A stretch of DNA of 41,125 nt from contig JAGBEE010000029.1 in assembly GCA_017937135.1 (NCBI GenBank), forward strand, positions 1 to 41,125. Direction: 5' to 3'. Below are positions 26,608 to 35,602 of this stretch, in pieces. The notes beneath the pieces are model-generated. The model was not told where the DNA came from and searched no databases. It saw nothing but the letters and a program-made list of their open reading frames with translations. How positions within the stretch are numbered: position 1 is the stretch's first letter; each line of letters starts with the position of its first letter. The stretch comes from Clostridia bacterium (lineage in GTDB: Bacteria > Bacillota > Clostridia > Oscillospirales > CAG-272). The translations under genes were made by a program, and so were the position numbers.

Positions 26608-27191
26608 TCCGACTTATCCCCCTTCGAGCTATTTTTACTATTTATATAACCTATAAGATAAATAATAAGACCCAATAAGCCACTTATTAAAATATAGAAA
26701 ATTGCAGAAAAGCTAATTGCAAAAATACTAAATAGAACAGACAGAACAACTGTTAACACAACAATTGTTATATTAAAAACGGATTTTTTTATGTTTTTTA
26801 GCATCATAATTGATGCTGACAAAATTACAAAAATAATACCAACCTGTATTCCCTTAAACGCAGAGGCAACCCATTCAATTTCAAGGAACTGATTAAAAAA
26901 CAGAGAAATAACATAGATGATTACAAATGATGGTATGCACATTCCAATTGTTCCCAAAAGAGCACCAAAAAAACCGCCAACCTTATATCCAATATATGTT
27001 GAACAGTTAATAGCAATAGGACCTGGTGTAGATTCCGCAATGGCTACGAGGTCCATAAACTCGTCAGAGCTAAGATATTTTCTTTTAGCAACAAATTCGT
27101 TTTCAAGCAGCGCAATCATTGCATATCCACCACCAAAGGTAAACAAGCCGATTTTAAACATTGTAATAAATAAGCTAATGTATTTTTTCAT
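26604..27191 (-). CDS. Half-size CHR-family transporter (first of pair)
   Basis: A 195-residue membrane protein with the same CHR signature as its downstream partner: GLFTFGGGYAMIALLE and AESTPGPIAINCSTYIG. The two proteins together equal one full-length ChrA. It starts 11 bases after the end of the MBL-fold gene, so the three genes form one minus-strand operon. The C-terminal tail is polar and lysine-rich (NSKNSSKGDKSE) and likely cytosolic. Confidence 0.88.
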   Translation of the reverse strand: MKKYISLFITMFKIGLFTFGGGYAMIALLENEFVAKRKYLSSDEFMDLVAIAESTPGPIAINCSTYIGYKVGGFFGALLGTIGMCIPSFVIIYVISLFFNQFLEIEWVASAFKGIQVGIIFVILSASIMMLKNIKKSVFNITIVVLTVVLSVLFSIFAISFSAIFYILISGLLGLIIYLIGYINSKNSSKGDKSE

Positions 27192-27202
27192 TGTATATAG
27201 AG

Positions 27203-27979
27203 CTATATTTCAATCACCTGACCACTTGAAATATAGTGTAGCTCCTTCATATTATTCTTCATAAATTCATATTGATTTATCCCTGTGCAGTGACAGGTGT
27301 AAAATACTGTATTAAGATTTTGTAAATATTCCGAATAGCTAAGAAGAGTATTATCAAGAGGTAATTTAGAAAAATGAAAGCCACCAATAATATAGTCAGC
27401 CTCAAACCAGGAGGCAATATTTAATATCCCCTTGTGTGAGCAGCCACTTATTAAAACTTTTTTGTTATCCTCTTCAATAAGCAAATATTGCTCGTGCCTG
27501 AAATCGTCTGGTAAATAGCTATCGTTTTCTAATATAGTAAGACCAAACGAGCCTAAGTTAAACTCTCGTTTTTTATCATTGCAAGAAAAAAGAGTCAATC
27601 CTGTGTCGATTTTTAATATATCATCAACAAAAATCAAACGATTGTTATTAACCAAGGATGTATCAAGCCCAATATACTTTTTGCATCCATTATAATGTGG
27701 CTCAAAGGCATATCTGCCCAAATAAACAGGCGATATAGAGTTAATCTCTAAAAATGCTTCAAGTCCTCCACCATGGTCGTAGTGACCGTGAGAAAGAATT
27801 GCAATATCAACTTGGCTTAAATCTATGCCAAGCTTTTTTGCATTCTTTATAAAGCTATCACCTTGTCCCATATCAAAAAGAATATTGTGTCCCCCTGCTT
27901 GTATATAAAGCGAAAGCCCATGCTCGCACAAAAAGTCCCCGTTATAAGACGTATTTTCTATTAAACAACTAATCCTCAT
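27203..27979 (-). CDS. MBL-fold metal-dependent hydrolase (COG1237-like)
   Basis: A 258-residue metallo-beta-lactamase-fold protein with the metal motif H-G-H-Y-D-H-G-G-G, a later SGCSHKGILNI, and a C-terminal YTCHCTGINQYEF. This pattern fits the group that includes the ribofuranosylaminobenzene phosphate synthase-like MBL proteins; the reaction in bacteria is unknown. I chose the ATG at 27979 (AGGT upstream); an in-frame TTG at 27985 would add two residues. It is first in the operon with the CHR pair. Confidence 0.82.
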   Translation of the reverse strand: MRISCLIENTSYNGDFLCEHGLSLYIQAGGHNILFDMGQGDSFIKNAKKLGIDLSQVDIAILSHGHYDHGGGLEAFLEINSISPVYLGRYAFEPHYNGCKKYIGLDTSLVNNNRLIFVDDILKIDTGLTLFSCNDKKREFNLGSFGLTILENDSYLPDDFRHEQYLLIEEDNKKVLISGCSHKGILNIASWFEADYIIGGFHFSKLPLDNTLLSYSEYLQNLNTVFYTCHCTGINQYEFMKNNMKELHYISSGQVIEI

Positions 27980-28047
27980 AATCAAACCTACATAAAATTA
28001 AAATATTAAAACTTGAACATCCTACCAATTCACTTAATCATATTGTA

Positions 28048-28056
28048 ATTATAACA
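28048..28056 (-). promoter_or_regulatory. Possible extended -10 promoter of the MBL-CHR operon
   Basis: On minus, TGTTATAAT (28056-28048), a perfect -10 with an upstream TG but no good -35. It lies about 69 bases before the MBL start codon. Confidence 0.4.
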
Positions 28057-28159
28057 TAAAAACAAACAACAGCATCCACAATAAATTTTTATTATATATT
28101 GAAAAGCAATAGGTATTATTATATAATAAAATAAAGATGTTGCGAAAATATCCAAAAAC

Positions 28160-28183
28160 AAAAAACCGCTAATGCGGTTTTTT
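28160..28183 (-). terminator. Terminator hairpin of the tracrRNA
   Basis: CCGC-ATTA-GCGG flanked by AAAAAA and TTTTTT. It is palindromic, so it also ends transcripts arriving from the left on plus. Confidence 0.9.
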
Positions 28184-28268
28184 GCTCACACAATGTGATT
28201 CGATAAACGATGTTTTCGCTAAAAGCTTATTTGAACTTTGTAGTGTAATTGTCTTAAGTAGTTTAGAC
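28160..28268 (-). ncRNA. tracrRNA of the type II-A CRISPR system
   Basis: A 109-base RNA on minus. Its 5' ~40 bases (28268-28229) are an anti-repeat: the plus strand here shares with the CRISPR repeat an 11-base identical block GTAGTGTAATT, plus AGTAGTT-AGAC and TTTGA on either side, so the RNA can pair along the whole 36-base repeat with internal bulges. After the anti-repeat come three hairpins: one around CGAAAAC-ATC-GTTTATCG, one TCACA-TTG-TGTGA, and a GC-rich terminator. A perfect sigma-A promoter ends 7 bases before the predicted first base. The location and divergent direction upstream of cas9 match the Streptococcus pyogenes layout. Confidence 0.88.
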
Positions 28269-28277
28269 AATTAGATT
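28249..28277 (+). promoter_or_regulatory. Weak candidate promoter of cas9
   Basis: TTGTCT (28249-28254), 17 bases, TAGATT (28272-28277): four of six matches in each box. If real, it lies inside the anti-repeat DNA and opposes the tracrRNA promoter. No better cas9 promoter was seen in 28184-28329. Confidence 0.25.
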
Positions 28278-28303
28278 ATAAACTAAAATCATTATTTTGT
28301 CAA
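28275..28303 (-). promoter_or_regulatory. Perfect consensus promoter of the tracrRNA
   Basis: On minus, TTGACA (28303-28298), exactly 17 bases, then TATAAT (28280-28275): twelve of twelve consensus bases. The predicted start, 7 bases downstream at 28268, is the first base of the anti-repeat (GTCTAAAC). Confidence 0.88.
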
Positions 28304-28329
28304 TACTAAATTTGAAAGAAGAGGTCATT

Positions 28330-31300
28330 ATGAAAAAGAATAAGAATAATATGGTGGATAAAGATTATTATATAGGCTTGGATGTAGGTACAAGCTCTGT
28401 CGGATTTGCAGTTACGGACAAGGAATACAACCTAAAAAAGCATTCAGGAAAGAGCATTTGGGGAGTTCGACTTTTTGATGAAGGAAAAACTGCGGAAGAG
28501 CGTAGGATGATTAGAACAAACAGACGTCGTCTTGAAAGAAGAAATCAAAGACTTGAACTTTTAAAAATGTTATTTGACAATGAAATAACAAAGGTTGATT
28601 TTGGCTTTTTTATGCGTTTGAAGGAAAGCTTTCTTAATGTTGAAGAAAAAACAAATGGTATAAAATACTCATTGTTTGCAGATCAAAATTTTACTGATAA
28701 GGATTATATGAAAAAATATCCTACAATCTATCATTTAAGAAAATCAATTGCAACATCGAGTGAACCATTTGATATGCGCTTGGTATATTTGGCAATAAGA
28801 CACATTTTGAAAAATAGAGGACACTTTTTGTTTGACATAGATAGTGATAATAATAGCTTTGAAGAAAACTTTGGAGCTTTTTTAGAGAGCCTAAATGAAA
28901 TTAAAGAAATATCATTGAATATAAACTCAATAGATGCTTATAATATTATAACAAAAAAAGCAAGCAAAGTTGATAGAGTAAAAGAACTTGTCAGCTTATG
29001 CAATCCAACGAAAGATAATAAGAAAGTTATAGAAAAATTATTTAGCTTAATTGTTGGAGGAACTGTTAAATTATGTGATATATGTGGGGGAGAAACAATA
29101 ATTTCAAATCTGTCTTTTGATATGGGAGATGATAAGTTATTGGAAGTAGCAGATGAAATTGGTGATGATTTCGATCTTATATATCGTGCAAAGGCGGTAT
29201 ATGACAGCATAATTCTTGAGAAAATCACAAAGGGATATAATTCAATATCGGAATATAAAATAGCAGAATATGAGCAGCATAAATTAGACATAAAACAATT
29301 AAAGATATTTATAAAACATATTCTTAAGGACAACGAGCTATACAAAGAAATATTTAAGGCAAAAAAGGAAAATTTAACAAACTATTCAGCTTATTCAGGA
29401 TACAAGAAGAGCGATAAAGAATGTCATGCTACTCAACAGGATTTTTGCAAGTATTTAAAGAGCAAGCTCCCAAAAGAGTATGAAAAAAACGAAAATTACT
29501 GTCAAATGTATCAAAGAATAAACGAGAGTATTTTTGCACCAAAGCTACGAAAAACAGAAAATGGAGTTATACCAAACAGCCTACACCGAAGTGAGCTTAT
29601 TGCAATTCTTGAAAAGGCATCAAGTTATCTTCCTTTTTTAAACGAAACTGATGAAAATAAAATAAGTGTAAAAGAAAAAATTATTTCTATTTTTGACTTT
29701 AAAATCCCATATTATGTTGGACCACTAAAAGATGGATGGGCTGTACGAAAAGAAAACGGAAAAATATACCCTTGGAATTTTGAAGAAAAAATAAATCTTG
29801 AAGAATCAGCAGAAAAATTCATAAATCAAATGACCTCTATTTGCACATATACAGGAGACGATGTGCTTCCTAAAGATTCGTTATTATATAGCGAATTTGA
29901 AGTTTTAAATGAAATAAATAATATTAAAATCAACGGAGAGCCTATATCTGTTGAATGTAAAAAACAAATTTACACAGACCTTTTCCAGAAAAATAAAAAG
30001 AAGGTTACTAAAAAGTCACTTGAAAGCTACCTTCGTTTAAACGGCTTGTTTGTAAATGGGGATATTTTAAGTGGAATTGATGATACAGTAAAGTCAAGTC
30101 TCGCATCATATCACAAATTAAAAAACATAATAGAAAAAACATCATATGAACAAACGGAAGAAATCATAAAACGAATAGTTTTATTCGGCGATGATAAAAA
30201 ACTTTTAAAAAAATATTTTGAGAGTGAAACACAGCTTGATAAAGAAGATATAAAGTATCTATTAAGGCAGAAGTTTACAGGCTGGGGAAGGCTTTCGAGA
30301 AAGCTTTTATCTGGTATAGAGGCAGTAAATACTCAGACAGGTGAATTAATGACAATTATTCAAATGTTAAGAGAAACAAACCTAAATCTTATGAAAATAT
30401 TGTCACAGGACTATAGCTTCAAGGAGCAAGCAGACGAGTATAAGGCGAAAAAGCTTGGTGTAAAGGGAACACCAAGAGAAATGGTGGACGCACTTTATGT
30501 ATCGCCAAAAATCCGTCGTAGCATATGGCAAACCCTTAGAATTCTTGATGAGATTGTTGATGTTGAGAAGGGTGCACCTAAAAAAATATTCATTGAAGTC
30601 GCAAGAGAGAATGAAGGAGAAGACAAAAAGAAAAGCAATTCTGCTTCAAGAAGGTCAAGAAAAGAACAATTAATTGCTTGGTATAAGGAATGCAAACAGA
30701 ATACAGGAGAGCTTTTTGAAAGATTAGCAAATGAAACCGAGGAAAAATTGCGTTCTAAAAAAATGTACTTATATTATTTGCAATTTGGAAAATGTATGTA
30801 TAGTGGACAGACAATAGATCTTGCCGAATTAGATAACAATTCAAAGTATGACATAGACCATATTTTACCTCGTTCTAAAATCAAGGACGACAGCTTTGAT
30901 AATTTAGTTTTAGTAAAAGCAGAATTAAATCGTGAAAAGACAAATGTTTATCCTATTTCAGAAGAAATAAGAGAAAAAATGGCAGGTTTTTGGGCTATGC
31001 TTAAGGACCGAGGAACAATTTCATCTAAAAAGTATGAAAGACTAAAAAGACACACACCACTAACACAGGATGAACTTACTGCATTCATAAATAGACAATT
31101 AGTAGAAACAAGACAATCAACCAAGGCGATAGCAGAGCTTTTAAAAATTATATATCCAAAAACGAAGGTGGTATATTCTAAAGCAGGCAATGTAACAGAC
31201 TTTAGAGAACGATACGATTTGATAAAATGTCGTGATGTTAACGACCACCATCATGCCAAGGATGCCTATTTGAATGTGGTTGTTGGGAATTTCTTTGATA

Positions 31301-32271
31301 CACACTTTACCTCGGAATTTATAAAAAACATTCTCACAAAGGAATACAGCTTAAATCCTAAAGCACTTTATAATATGGATGTAAAAGGAGCATGGAAAAG
31401 TGGAAACGAAGGAACAATTAAAAATGTGAGGAGAACAATGGCAAAAAACAATGTTTTATTTACCATAATGCCCAAGGAAGAGCATGGACAGCTTTTTGAT
31501 TTAACTATTATGAAAAAAGGTAGTGGACAAGTACCGATTAAAACAGGTCTTGATATTGAAAAATATGGTGGATATAACAAAGCATCTGGAGCCTATTTTG
31601 CCATAGTTGACCATAACGAAAAAGGAAAGAAGATCCGTTCTATCGAAGCAATACTAAAGCACCAAAAAAATGAATATGAAAACAATCCGGAAGCATTTGC
31701 AAAAAAATATTGGTATAATGATGCCAGAATAATTGTAAGCAAGATTTTATTTGGCTCTATATTTGAATTTGATGGAGTAAGATTGTCAATAAGAGGTAGG
31801 ACGGGTTCTAGAATTATATTCTCTCATACATATCAATTCGTAATGAATGAGGATGACCTTAGCTATGTGAAAAGCATAGTTAAGTATGTAGAAAAATGTA
31901 AGCAGGCAGGTGGAGAAATAGCTCCAAGTAGTTCATCAAATTTGACCATAGATAAAAATGTGCAAATGTATGATATGCTTATACAAAGAATTGATAATTC
32001 TATATATAAAAAGCTTTTCTCAAATATGTCAACAGATATGAAGAAGTATAGGAATAAATTTATGTCCCTGACCTTGTTAGAACAAAGTGATATTTTAAAG
32101 GAAATATTAAAAGCATTTAAATGCGATGCAACAAATCCGTCATTCAAATCATTGTGTGGAAAGGGTGTAGTTGGAACAATACTCAAGCCTAAAAAGCTCT
32201 TAGAAACTAGTAGAACATTTTTAATTAATCAATCAGTAACTGGAATTTTTGAAACAAAAAAGCCAGTTTAA
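28330..32271 (+). CDS. cas9: CRISPR-associated endonuclease Cas9, type II-A
   Basis: The RNA-guided double-strand DNA nuclease, 1313 residues. RuvC-I is D18 in YIGLDVGTSSVGFAV. An arginine-rich bridge helix follows near residues 58-85 (TNRRRLERRNQRLEL). RuvC-II is E756 in IFIEVAREN. HNH has H844 in YDIDHILPRS, with the N and second partner in DNLVLV...NREK. RuvC-III is H975 and D978 in NDHHHAKDAYLN. All catalytic residues are present, so the enzyme should be active. I chose the ATG at 28330 (AAGAGG upstream) over an in-frame codon at 28297, which lies in the tracrRNA promoter. By eye the locus is AT-rich (about 30-32% GC in two 60-base samples). Confidence 0.97.
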   Translation: MKKNKNNMVDKDYYIGLDVGTSSVGFAVTDKEYNLKKHSGKSIWGVRLFDEGKTAEERRMIRTNRRRLERRNQRLELLKMLFDNEITKVDFGFFMRLKESFLNVEEKTNGIKYSLFADQNFTDKDYMKKYPTIYHLRKSIATSSEPFDMRLVYLAIRHILKNRGHFLFDIDSDNNSFEENFGAFLESLNEIKEISLNINSIDAYNIITKKASKVDRVKELVSLCNPTKDNKKVIEKLFSLIVGGTVKLCDICGGETIISNLSFDMGDDKLLEVADEIGDDFDLIYRAKAVYDSIILEKITKGYNSISEYKIAEYEQHKLDIKQLKIFIKHILKDNELYKEIFKAKKENLTNYSAYSGYKKSDKECHATQQDFCKYLKSKLPKEYEKNENYCQMYQRINESIFAPKLRKTENGVIPNSLHRSELIAILEKASSYLPFLNETDENKISVKEKIISIFDFKIPYYVGPLKDGWAVRKENGKIYPWNFEEKINLEESAEKFINQMTSICTYTGDDVLPKDSLLYSEFEVLNEINNIKINGEPISVECKKQIYTDLFQKNKKKVTKKSLESYLRLNGLFVNGDILSGIDDTVKSSLASYHKLKNIIEKTSYEQTEEIIKRIVLFGDDKKLLKKYFESETQLDKEDIKYLLRQKFTGWGRLSRKLLSGIEAVNTQTGELMTIIQMLRETNLNLMKILSQDYSFKEQADEYKAKKLGVKGTPREMVDALYVSPKIRRSIWQTLRILDEIVDVEKGAPKKIFIEVARENEGEDKKKSNSASRRSRKEQLIAWYKECKQNTGELFERLANETEEKLRSKKMYLYYLQFGKCMYSGQTIDLAELDNNSKYDIDHILPRSKIKDDSFDNLVLVKAELNREKTNVYPISEEIREKMAGFWAMLKDRGTISSKKYERLKRHTPLTQDELTAFINRQLVETRQSTKAIAELLKIIYPKTKVVYSKAGNVTDFRERYDLIKCRDVNDHHHAKDAYLNVVVGNFFDTHFTSEFIKNILTKEYSLNPKALYNMDVKGAWKSGNEGTIKNVRRTMAKNNVLFTIMPKEEHGQLFDLTIMKKGSGQVPIKTGLDIEKYGGYNKASGAYFAIVDHNEKGKKIRSIEAILKHQKNEYENNPEAFAKKYWYNDARIIVSKILFGSIFEFDGVRLSIRGRTGSRIIFSHTYQFVMNEDDLSYVKSIVKYVEKCKQAGGEIAPSSSSNLTIDKNVQMYDMLIQRIDNSIYKKLFSNMSTDMKKYRNKFMSLTLLEQSDILKEILKAFKCDATNPSFKSLCGKGVVGTILKPKKLLETSRTFLINQSVTGIFETKKPV

Positions 32272-32285
32272 AAGGTGAGGAAAAA

Positions 32286-33161
32286 ATGAGTTGGCGTATC
32301 GTAGTTATCAAAAGCAAAACAAAGTTAGATTATAAAATGGAATATTTAGTTGTGAGGACAGAAGAAAAAACAACAAGAATTCATATAAGTGAAATATCGC
32401 TTTTGCTGATAGAATCAACCGCTGTTTCGTTAACAGCATATTTAATTGCAGAACTAGCCAAGAAAAAGGTAAAGGTTATATTCTGTGATGAAAAAAGCAA
32501 TCCAATAAGCGAACTGTGTAATTTGTATGGTAGCTACGATACAAGCAGAAAAATAAAAGAACAAATAAATTGGAAAGAAGAAACTAAAAAGCTGGTATGG
32601 GCAGATATTGTAAGGACTAAAATAAGAGGACAACTGTCAAATATACCTATATCATTTGAAAAAGAAAGACAACTTTTGAATGAATATATAAATCAAATAG
32701 AACCATTAGATATAACTAATCGAGAGGGTCATGCTGCAAAGGTTTATTTTAACGCACTTTTTGGTAAGAATTTTTCAAGAAGTGATGGTAATGTTATAAA
32801 TTCCGCTTTGAATTATGGTTATTCAATTTTACTATCAGTGTTTAACAGGGAAATTGTGTCAAGTGGATATCTTACGCAAATAGGCATTTTTCATAGTAAT
32901 ATGTTTAACAACTTCAATTTGTCATGTGATATGGTGGAACCATTTAGACCATTTGTAGATAGGGCTGTGTTGAGGTTGAATCCGACAAAATTAGAGCACG
33001 AGGAAAAGGTTAAGATTGTAAATGTGTTAAATGAAACGATACAGATAGGTGGACAAAATCATTACATATCTAATGCGATACATATTTATACATCAAGTGT
33101 TTTGGAAGCGTTACTTGAAAATGATGTTTCAAAAATAAAAAGTCCAAGCTATGAGTTATAG
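32286..33161 (+). CDS. cas1: CRISPR integrase Cas1, type II
   Basis: The spacer-integration nuclease, 291 residues. Metal ligands in the expected order are E147 ([10 protein letters not shown]), H203 (FHSNMFN) and the acidic set D215/E218 in [10 protein letters not shown]. The N-terminal beta-domain starts with SWRIVVI. It lies 14 bases after cas9 with RBS AGGTGAGG and overlaps cas2 by 11 bases. It acts with Cas2, and in type II-A also needs Csn2 and Cas9 to acquire spacers; all four genes are present. Confidence 0.96.
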   Translation: MSWRIVVIKSKTKLDYKMEYLVVRTEEKTTRIHISEISLLLIESTAVSLTAYLIAELAKKKVKVIFCDEKSNPISELCNLYGSYDTSRKIKEQINWKEETKKLVWADIVRTKIRGQLSNIPISFEKERQLLNEYINQIEPLDITNREGHAAKVYFNALFGKNFSRSDGNVINSALNYGYSILLSVFNREIVSSGYLTQIGIFHSNMFNNFNLSCDMVEPFRPFVDRAVLRLNPTKLEHEEKVKIVNVLNETIQIGGQNHYISNAIHIYTSSVLEALLENDVSKIKSPSYEL

Positions 33162-33471
33162 ATTTATGAGAATAATTGTGTTTTTTGATTTACCAGTACT
33201 AACAACTCAAGATAGGAGAGAATATTCTCGATTTCATAGATTTTTAATAAAAAATGGATTTATGATGATGCAAGAATCCATATATTGCAAACTTGTATTA
33301 AATGCTACTGCGCAGAATTCTGTTTTAAATAATATCAGAAAACACAAACCACCCAAAGGAGTTGTACAAATATTAAATGTTACAGAAAAACAGTTTTCGA
33401 AAATAGAGTATTTAGTCGGGCAATATAATGGAGATATATTAAATTCTGATGAAAGGTTGGTTGAATTGTGA
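33151..33471 (+). CDS. cas2: CRISPR-associated Cas2
   Basis: The structural partner of Cas1 in spacer integration, 106 residues. The ferredoxin-like fold begins [15 protein letters not shown], with the conserved aspartate in FFDLP. I kept the ATG at 33151 since type II-A Cas2 proteins commonly begin MSYRYMR; an internal ATG at 33166 would drop five residues. It overlaps cas1 by 11 bases, and its TGA overlaps the GTG start of csn2. Confidence 0.95.
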   Translation: MSYRFMRIIVFFDLPVLTTQDRREYSRFHRFLIKNGFMMMQESIYCKLVLNATAQNSVLNNIRKHKPPKGVVQILNVTEKQFSKIEYLVGQYNGDILNSDERLVEL

Positions 33472-34136
33472 AACTTGCTCATCCTATGTTAAATCATCCA
33501 ATAGAGTGGGAAAATGTGTATATAAATACATTCGTTATAGAAAATCCTTTTATGTACAGGAACTTTTTAAGAGAAATCATTGAACAAGAACAGGGGTTGC
33601 ATGGTGCGTTCGTTTTGTCTCACGGACTTGATATTTTGGATATATCTAAAAATATAGAAATTGTAAGTGATGTGCTGAAAATAGATACAGGATCTAATAA
33701 AAAAATTATAACGGGTATAATTAAAGAACTTACAAATATAGCAATTAATGAAAAACAATCACAAACGTATGAGCTTTATAGAAAAATAAACGAGTTCATT
33801 GCAGATACAATTTTTACATTGGATAATGAGTTGGTTTTTGATGATATAAATGATATATCTCAAATATTTAAGATATATAATGTAAGACCTGAGGAGGAAA
33901 ATTTAACTCTTGCGAAAAAAATATTATTACATATGGACCTTTGTGAGAAATATATTGGGAAGAAGCTTTTTGTATTTTTTAATTTACACTCGTATTTTAC
34001 GCAAGCAGAGTTGGAATCTCTTTTTAAAAATTTTATATATAGAAAATACAATGTTTTTATAGTTGAGCGATATGACCATAAAAGCGTACAATTTGAACAA
34101 AAGCGAATAATTGATATTGATCTTTGTGAAATATAA
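33468..34136 (+). CDS. csn2: Csn2, type II-A adaptation protein
   Basis: Csn2 forms a tetrameric ring on double-stranded DNA ends and is required for spacer acquisition in type II-A systems; its presence sets the subtype. It is 222 residues, the short Csn2 size, and begins [14 protein letters not shown], the usual N-terminus of the family. The start codon is GTG within GTGA, overlapping the cas2 stop. The stop is directly followed by the -35 box of the leader promoter. Confidence 0.92.
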   Translation: MKLAHPMLNHPIEWENVYINTFVIENPFMYRNFLREIIEQEQGLHGAFVLSHGLDILDISKNIEIVSDVLKIDTGSNKKIITGIIKELTNIAINEKQSQTYELYRKINEFIADTIFTLDNELVFDDINDISQIFKIYNVRPEEENLTLAKKILLHMDLCEKYIGKKLFVFFNLHSYFTQAELESLFKNFIYRKYNVFIVERYDHKSVQFEQKRIIDIDLCEI

Positions 34137-34165
34137 TTGAAAAAAATGTATTTATATGATACAAT
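34137..34165 (+). promoter_or_regulatory. Leader promoter for pre-crRNA
   Basis: TTGAAA (34137-34142), 17 bases, TACAAT (34160-34165). The predicted start is near 34172, about 50 bases before the first repeat. The -35 begins at the base after the csn2 stop codon. Confidence 0.7.
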
Positions 34166-34214
34166 AAAGAAAACTATATTAAGTGCACGCGCAATTGTAG
34201 AGCGTTTTTTCAAA

Positions 34215-34221
34215 ATTTGAG
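34215..34221 (+). promoter_or_regulatory. Leader-anchoring sequence ATTTGAG
   Basis: ATTTGAG sits directly before the first base of repeat 1. This is the sequence known in streptococcal type II-A systems to direct new spacers to the leader-repeat junction. Confidence 0.8.
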
Positions 34222-35487
34222 GTTTGAGAGTAGTGTAATTTGATATAGTAGTTAGACCAGTAATCCCAAAACGTGATACCTTCCGCAGTTTGAGAGTAGT
34301 GTAATTTGATATAGTAGTTAGACGAAGGGTGTACAGGCTTAACATCATTACCCGTTTGAGAGTAGTGTAATTTGATATAGTAGTTAGACACCTTAAGGAA
34401 GCCGGCATGGAGGTTGAACGTTTGAGAGTAGTGTAATTTGATATAGTAGTTAGACTATAGTCCTTATAGCACTTGTAATTGATTAGTTTGAGAGTAGTGT
34501 AATTTGATATAGTAGTTAGACTACAAGCAAAAGATATAATGTTTTTTTCAAGTTTGAGAGTAGTGTAATTTGATATAGTAGTTAGACAGGAAATTAAGCG
34601 CAAAAAAGAGGCAAAATGTTTGAGAGTAGTGTAATTTGATATAGTAGTTAGACTTGGGGTATTGTAATAGTTTAATATCGTGTGTTTGAGAGTAGTGTAA
34701 TTTGATATAGTAGTTAGACCGGAACTATGCAAGGGCAATAGCAAAACGAGTTTGAGAGTAGTGTAATTTGATATAGTAGTTAGACCGCTTTTTGCCCTTG
34801 CTTGTAACACTATTAGTTTGAGAGTAGTGTAATTTGATATAGTAGTTAGACGCAAAGCAAAAAATCGAACCTGTCGCAAAAGTTTGAGAGTAGTGTAATT
34901 TGATATAGTAGTTAGACAAGCAAAATTATTGTTTCCTCATACTCCCCGTTTGAGAGTAGTGTAATTTGATATAGTAGTTAGACAAAGCCTGTCGATATAG
35001 CACCATTATTAAAGTTTGAGAGTAGTGTAATTTGATATAGTAGTTAGACTTAGCTTTACAATGGAAGGATATAGACTTCGTTTGAGAGTAGTGTAATTTG
35101 ATATAGTAGTTAGACGCTTTATATTCATGGTATTAAAATTAAGGAGTTTGAGAGTAGTGTAATTTGATATAGTAGTTAGACCTTTGTTTCATAAGTACCG
35201 TCTTCAAGGCTGTTTGAGAGTAGTGTAATTTGATATAGTAGTTAGAAACCACAACAGATAATACTTGTACTTTTTCGTTTGAGAGTAGTGTAATTTGATA
35301 TAGTAGTTAGACTCGAGATACAAGTTTGAAATAGGGACAGAGGTTTGAGAGTAGTGTAATTTGATATAGTAGTTAGACACTCCAAAAATGTTTGAGCTTT
35401 ACAGGACGGTTTGAGAGTAGTGTAATTTGATATAGTTGACTGCCTTAAGAATAGCCTGCTATCAAGGTGTGTTTGAGAGTAGTGTAA
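34222..35487 (+). CRISPR. Type II-A CRISPR array, 19 spacers
   Basis: 36-base repeats starting GTTTGAGAGTAGTGTAATTT and ending AGTTAGAC, at a strict 66-base period with 30-base spacers. Repeats begin at 34222, 34288, 34354, 34420, 34486, 34552, 34618, 34684, 34750, 34816, 34882, 34948, 35014, 35080, 35146, 35212, 35277, 35343, 35409 and 35471. Repeat 16 has its last base changed to A and is followed by a 29-base spacer. Repeat 19 is shortened to 32 bases, and the last is only the first 17 bases. The decay marks the right end as leader-distal, so the leader is on the csn2 side. Confidence 0.99.
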
Positions 35488-35558
35488 GGAATAAGCACTT
35501 TAAAGAACTCATGATGTTTCAGGACAGAGAATTTAATGATTAATAAAAATTAATAACT

Positions 35559-35593
35559 AACAAACAAGAGGAGCATTGCTCCTCTTGTTTGTT
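35559..35593 (-). terminator. Terminator of the liv operon
   Basis: A perfect 16-bp stem (35559-35574 with 35578-35593, GAGGAGC-ATT-GCTCCTC core), with T-rich sequence following on minus. It lies 10 bases after the livF stop. Its symmetry could also stop array transcripts arriving on plus. Confidence 0.85.
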
Positions 35594-35602
35594 TTATAAA
35601 TA

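Noticed and set aside
28330-34136. Type II-C assignment for the CRISPR system
   Set aside because: A csn2 gene is present and coupled to cas2, and the leader carries the II-A anchoring sequence, so II-A fits better.
33860-34879. A 339-residue minus-strand reading frame with a repeated peptide LTTISNYTTLK
   Set aside because: It is a translation of the CRISPR repeats; the 66-base period keeps the frame open. It overlaps csn2 antisense and has no RBS.
34179-34919. Two shorter minus-strand frames with the repeated peptide SNYYIKLHYSQT
   Set aside because: Another frame through the same CRISPR repeats, not genes.
28330-35487. Recent horizontal transfer of the CRISPR locus based on low GC
   Set aside because: Hand-counted samples are about 30-32% GC here against 42-43% in hdrA, but part of addA is about 27%, so composition alone is not decisive. 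No insertion sequence, tRNA or flanking direct repeat was seen.
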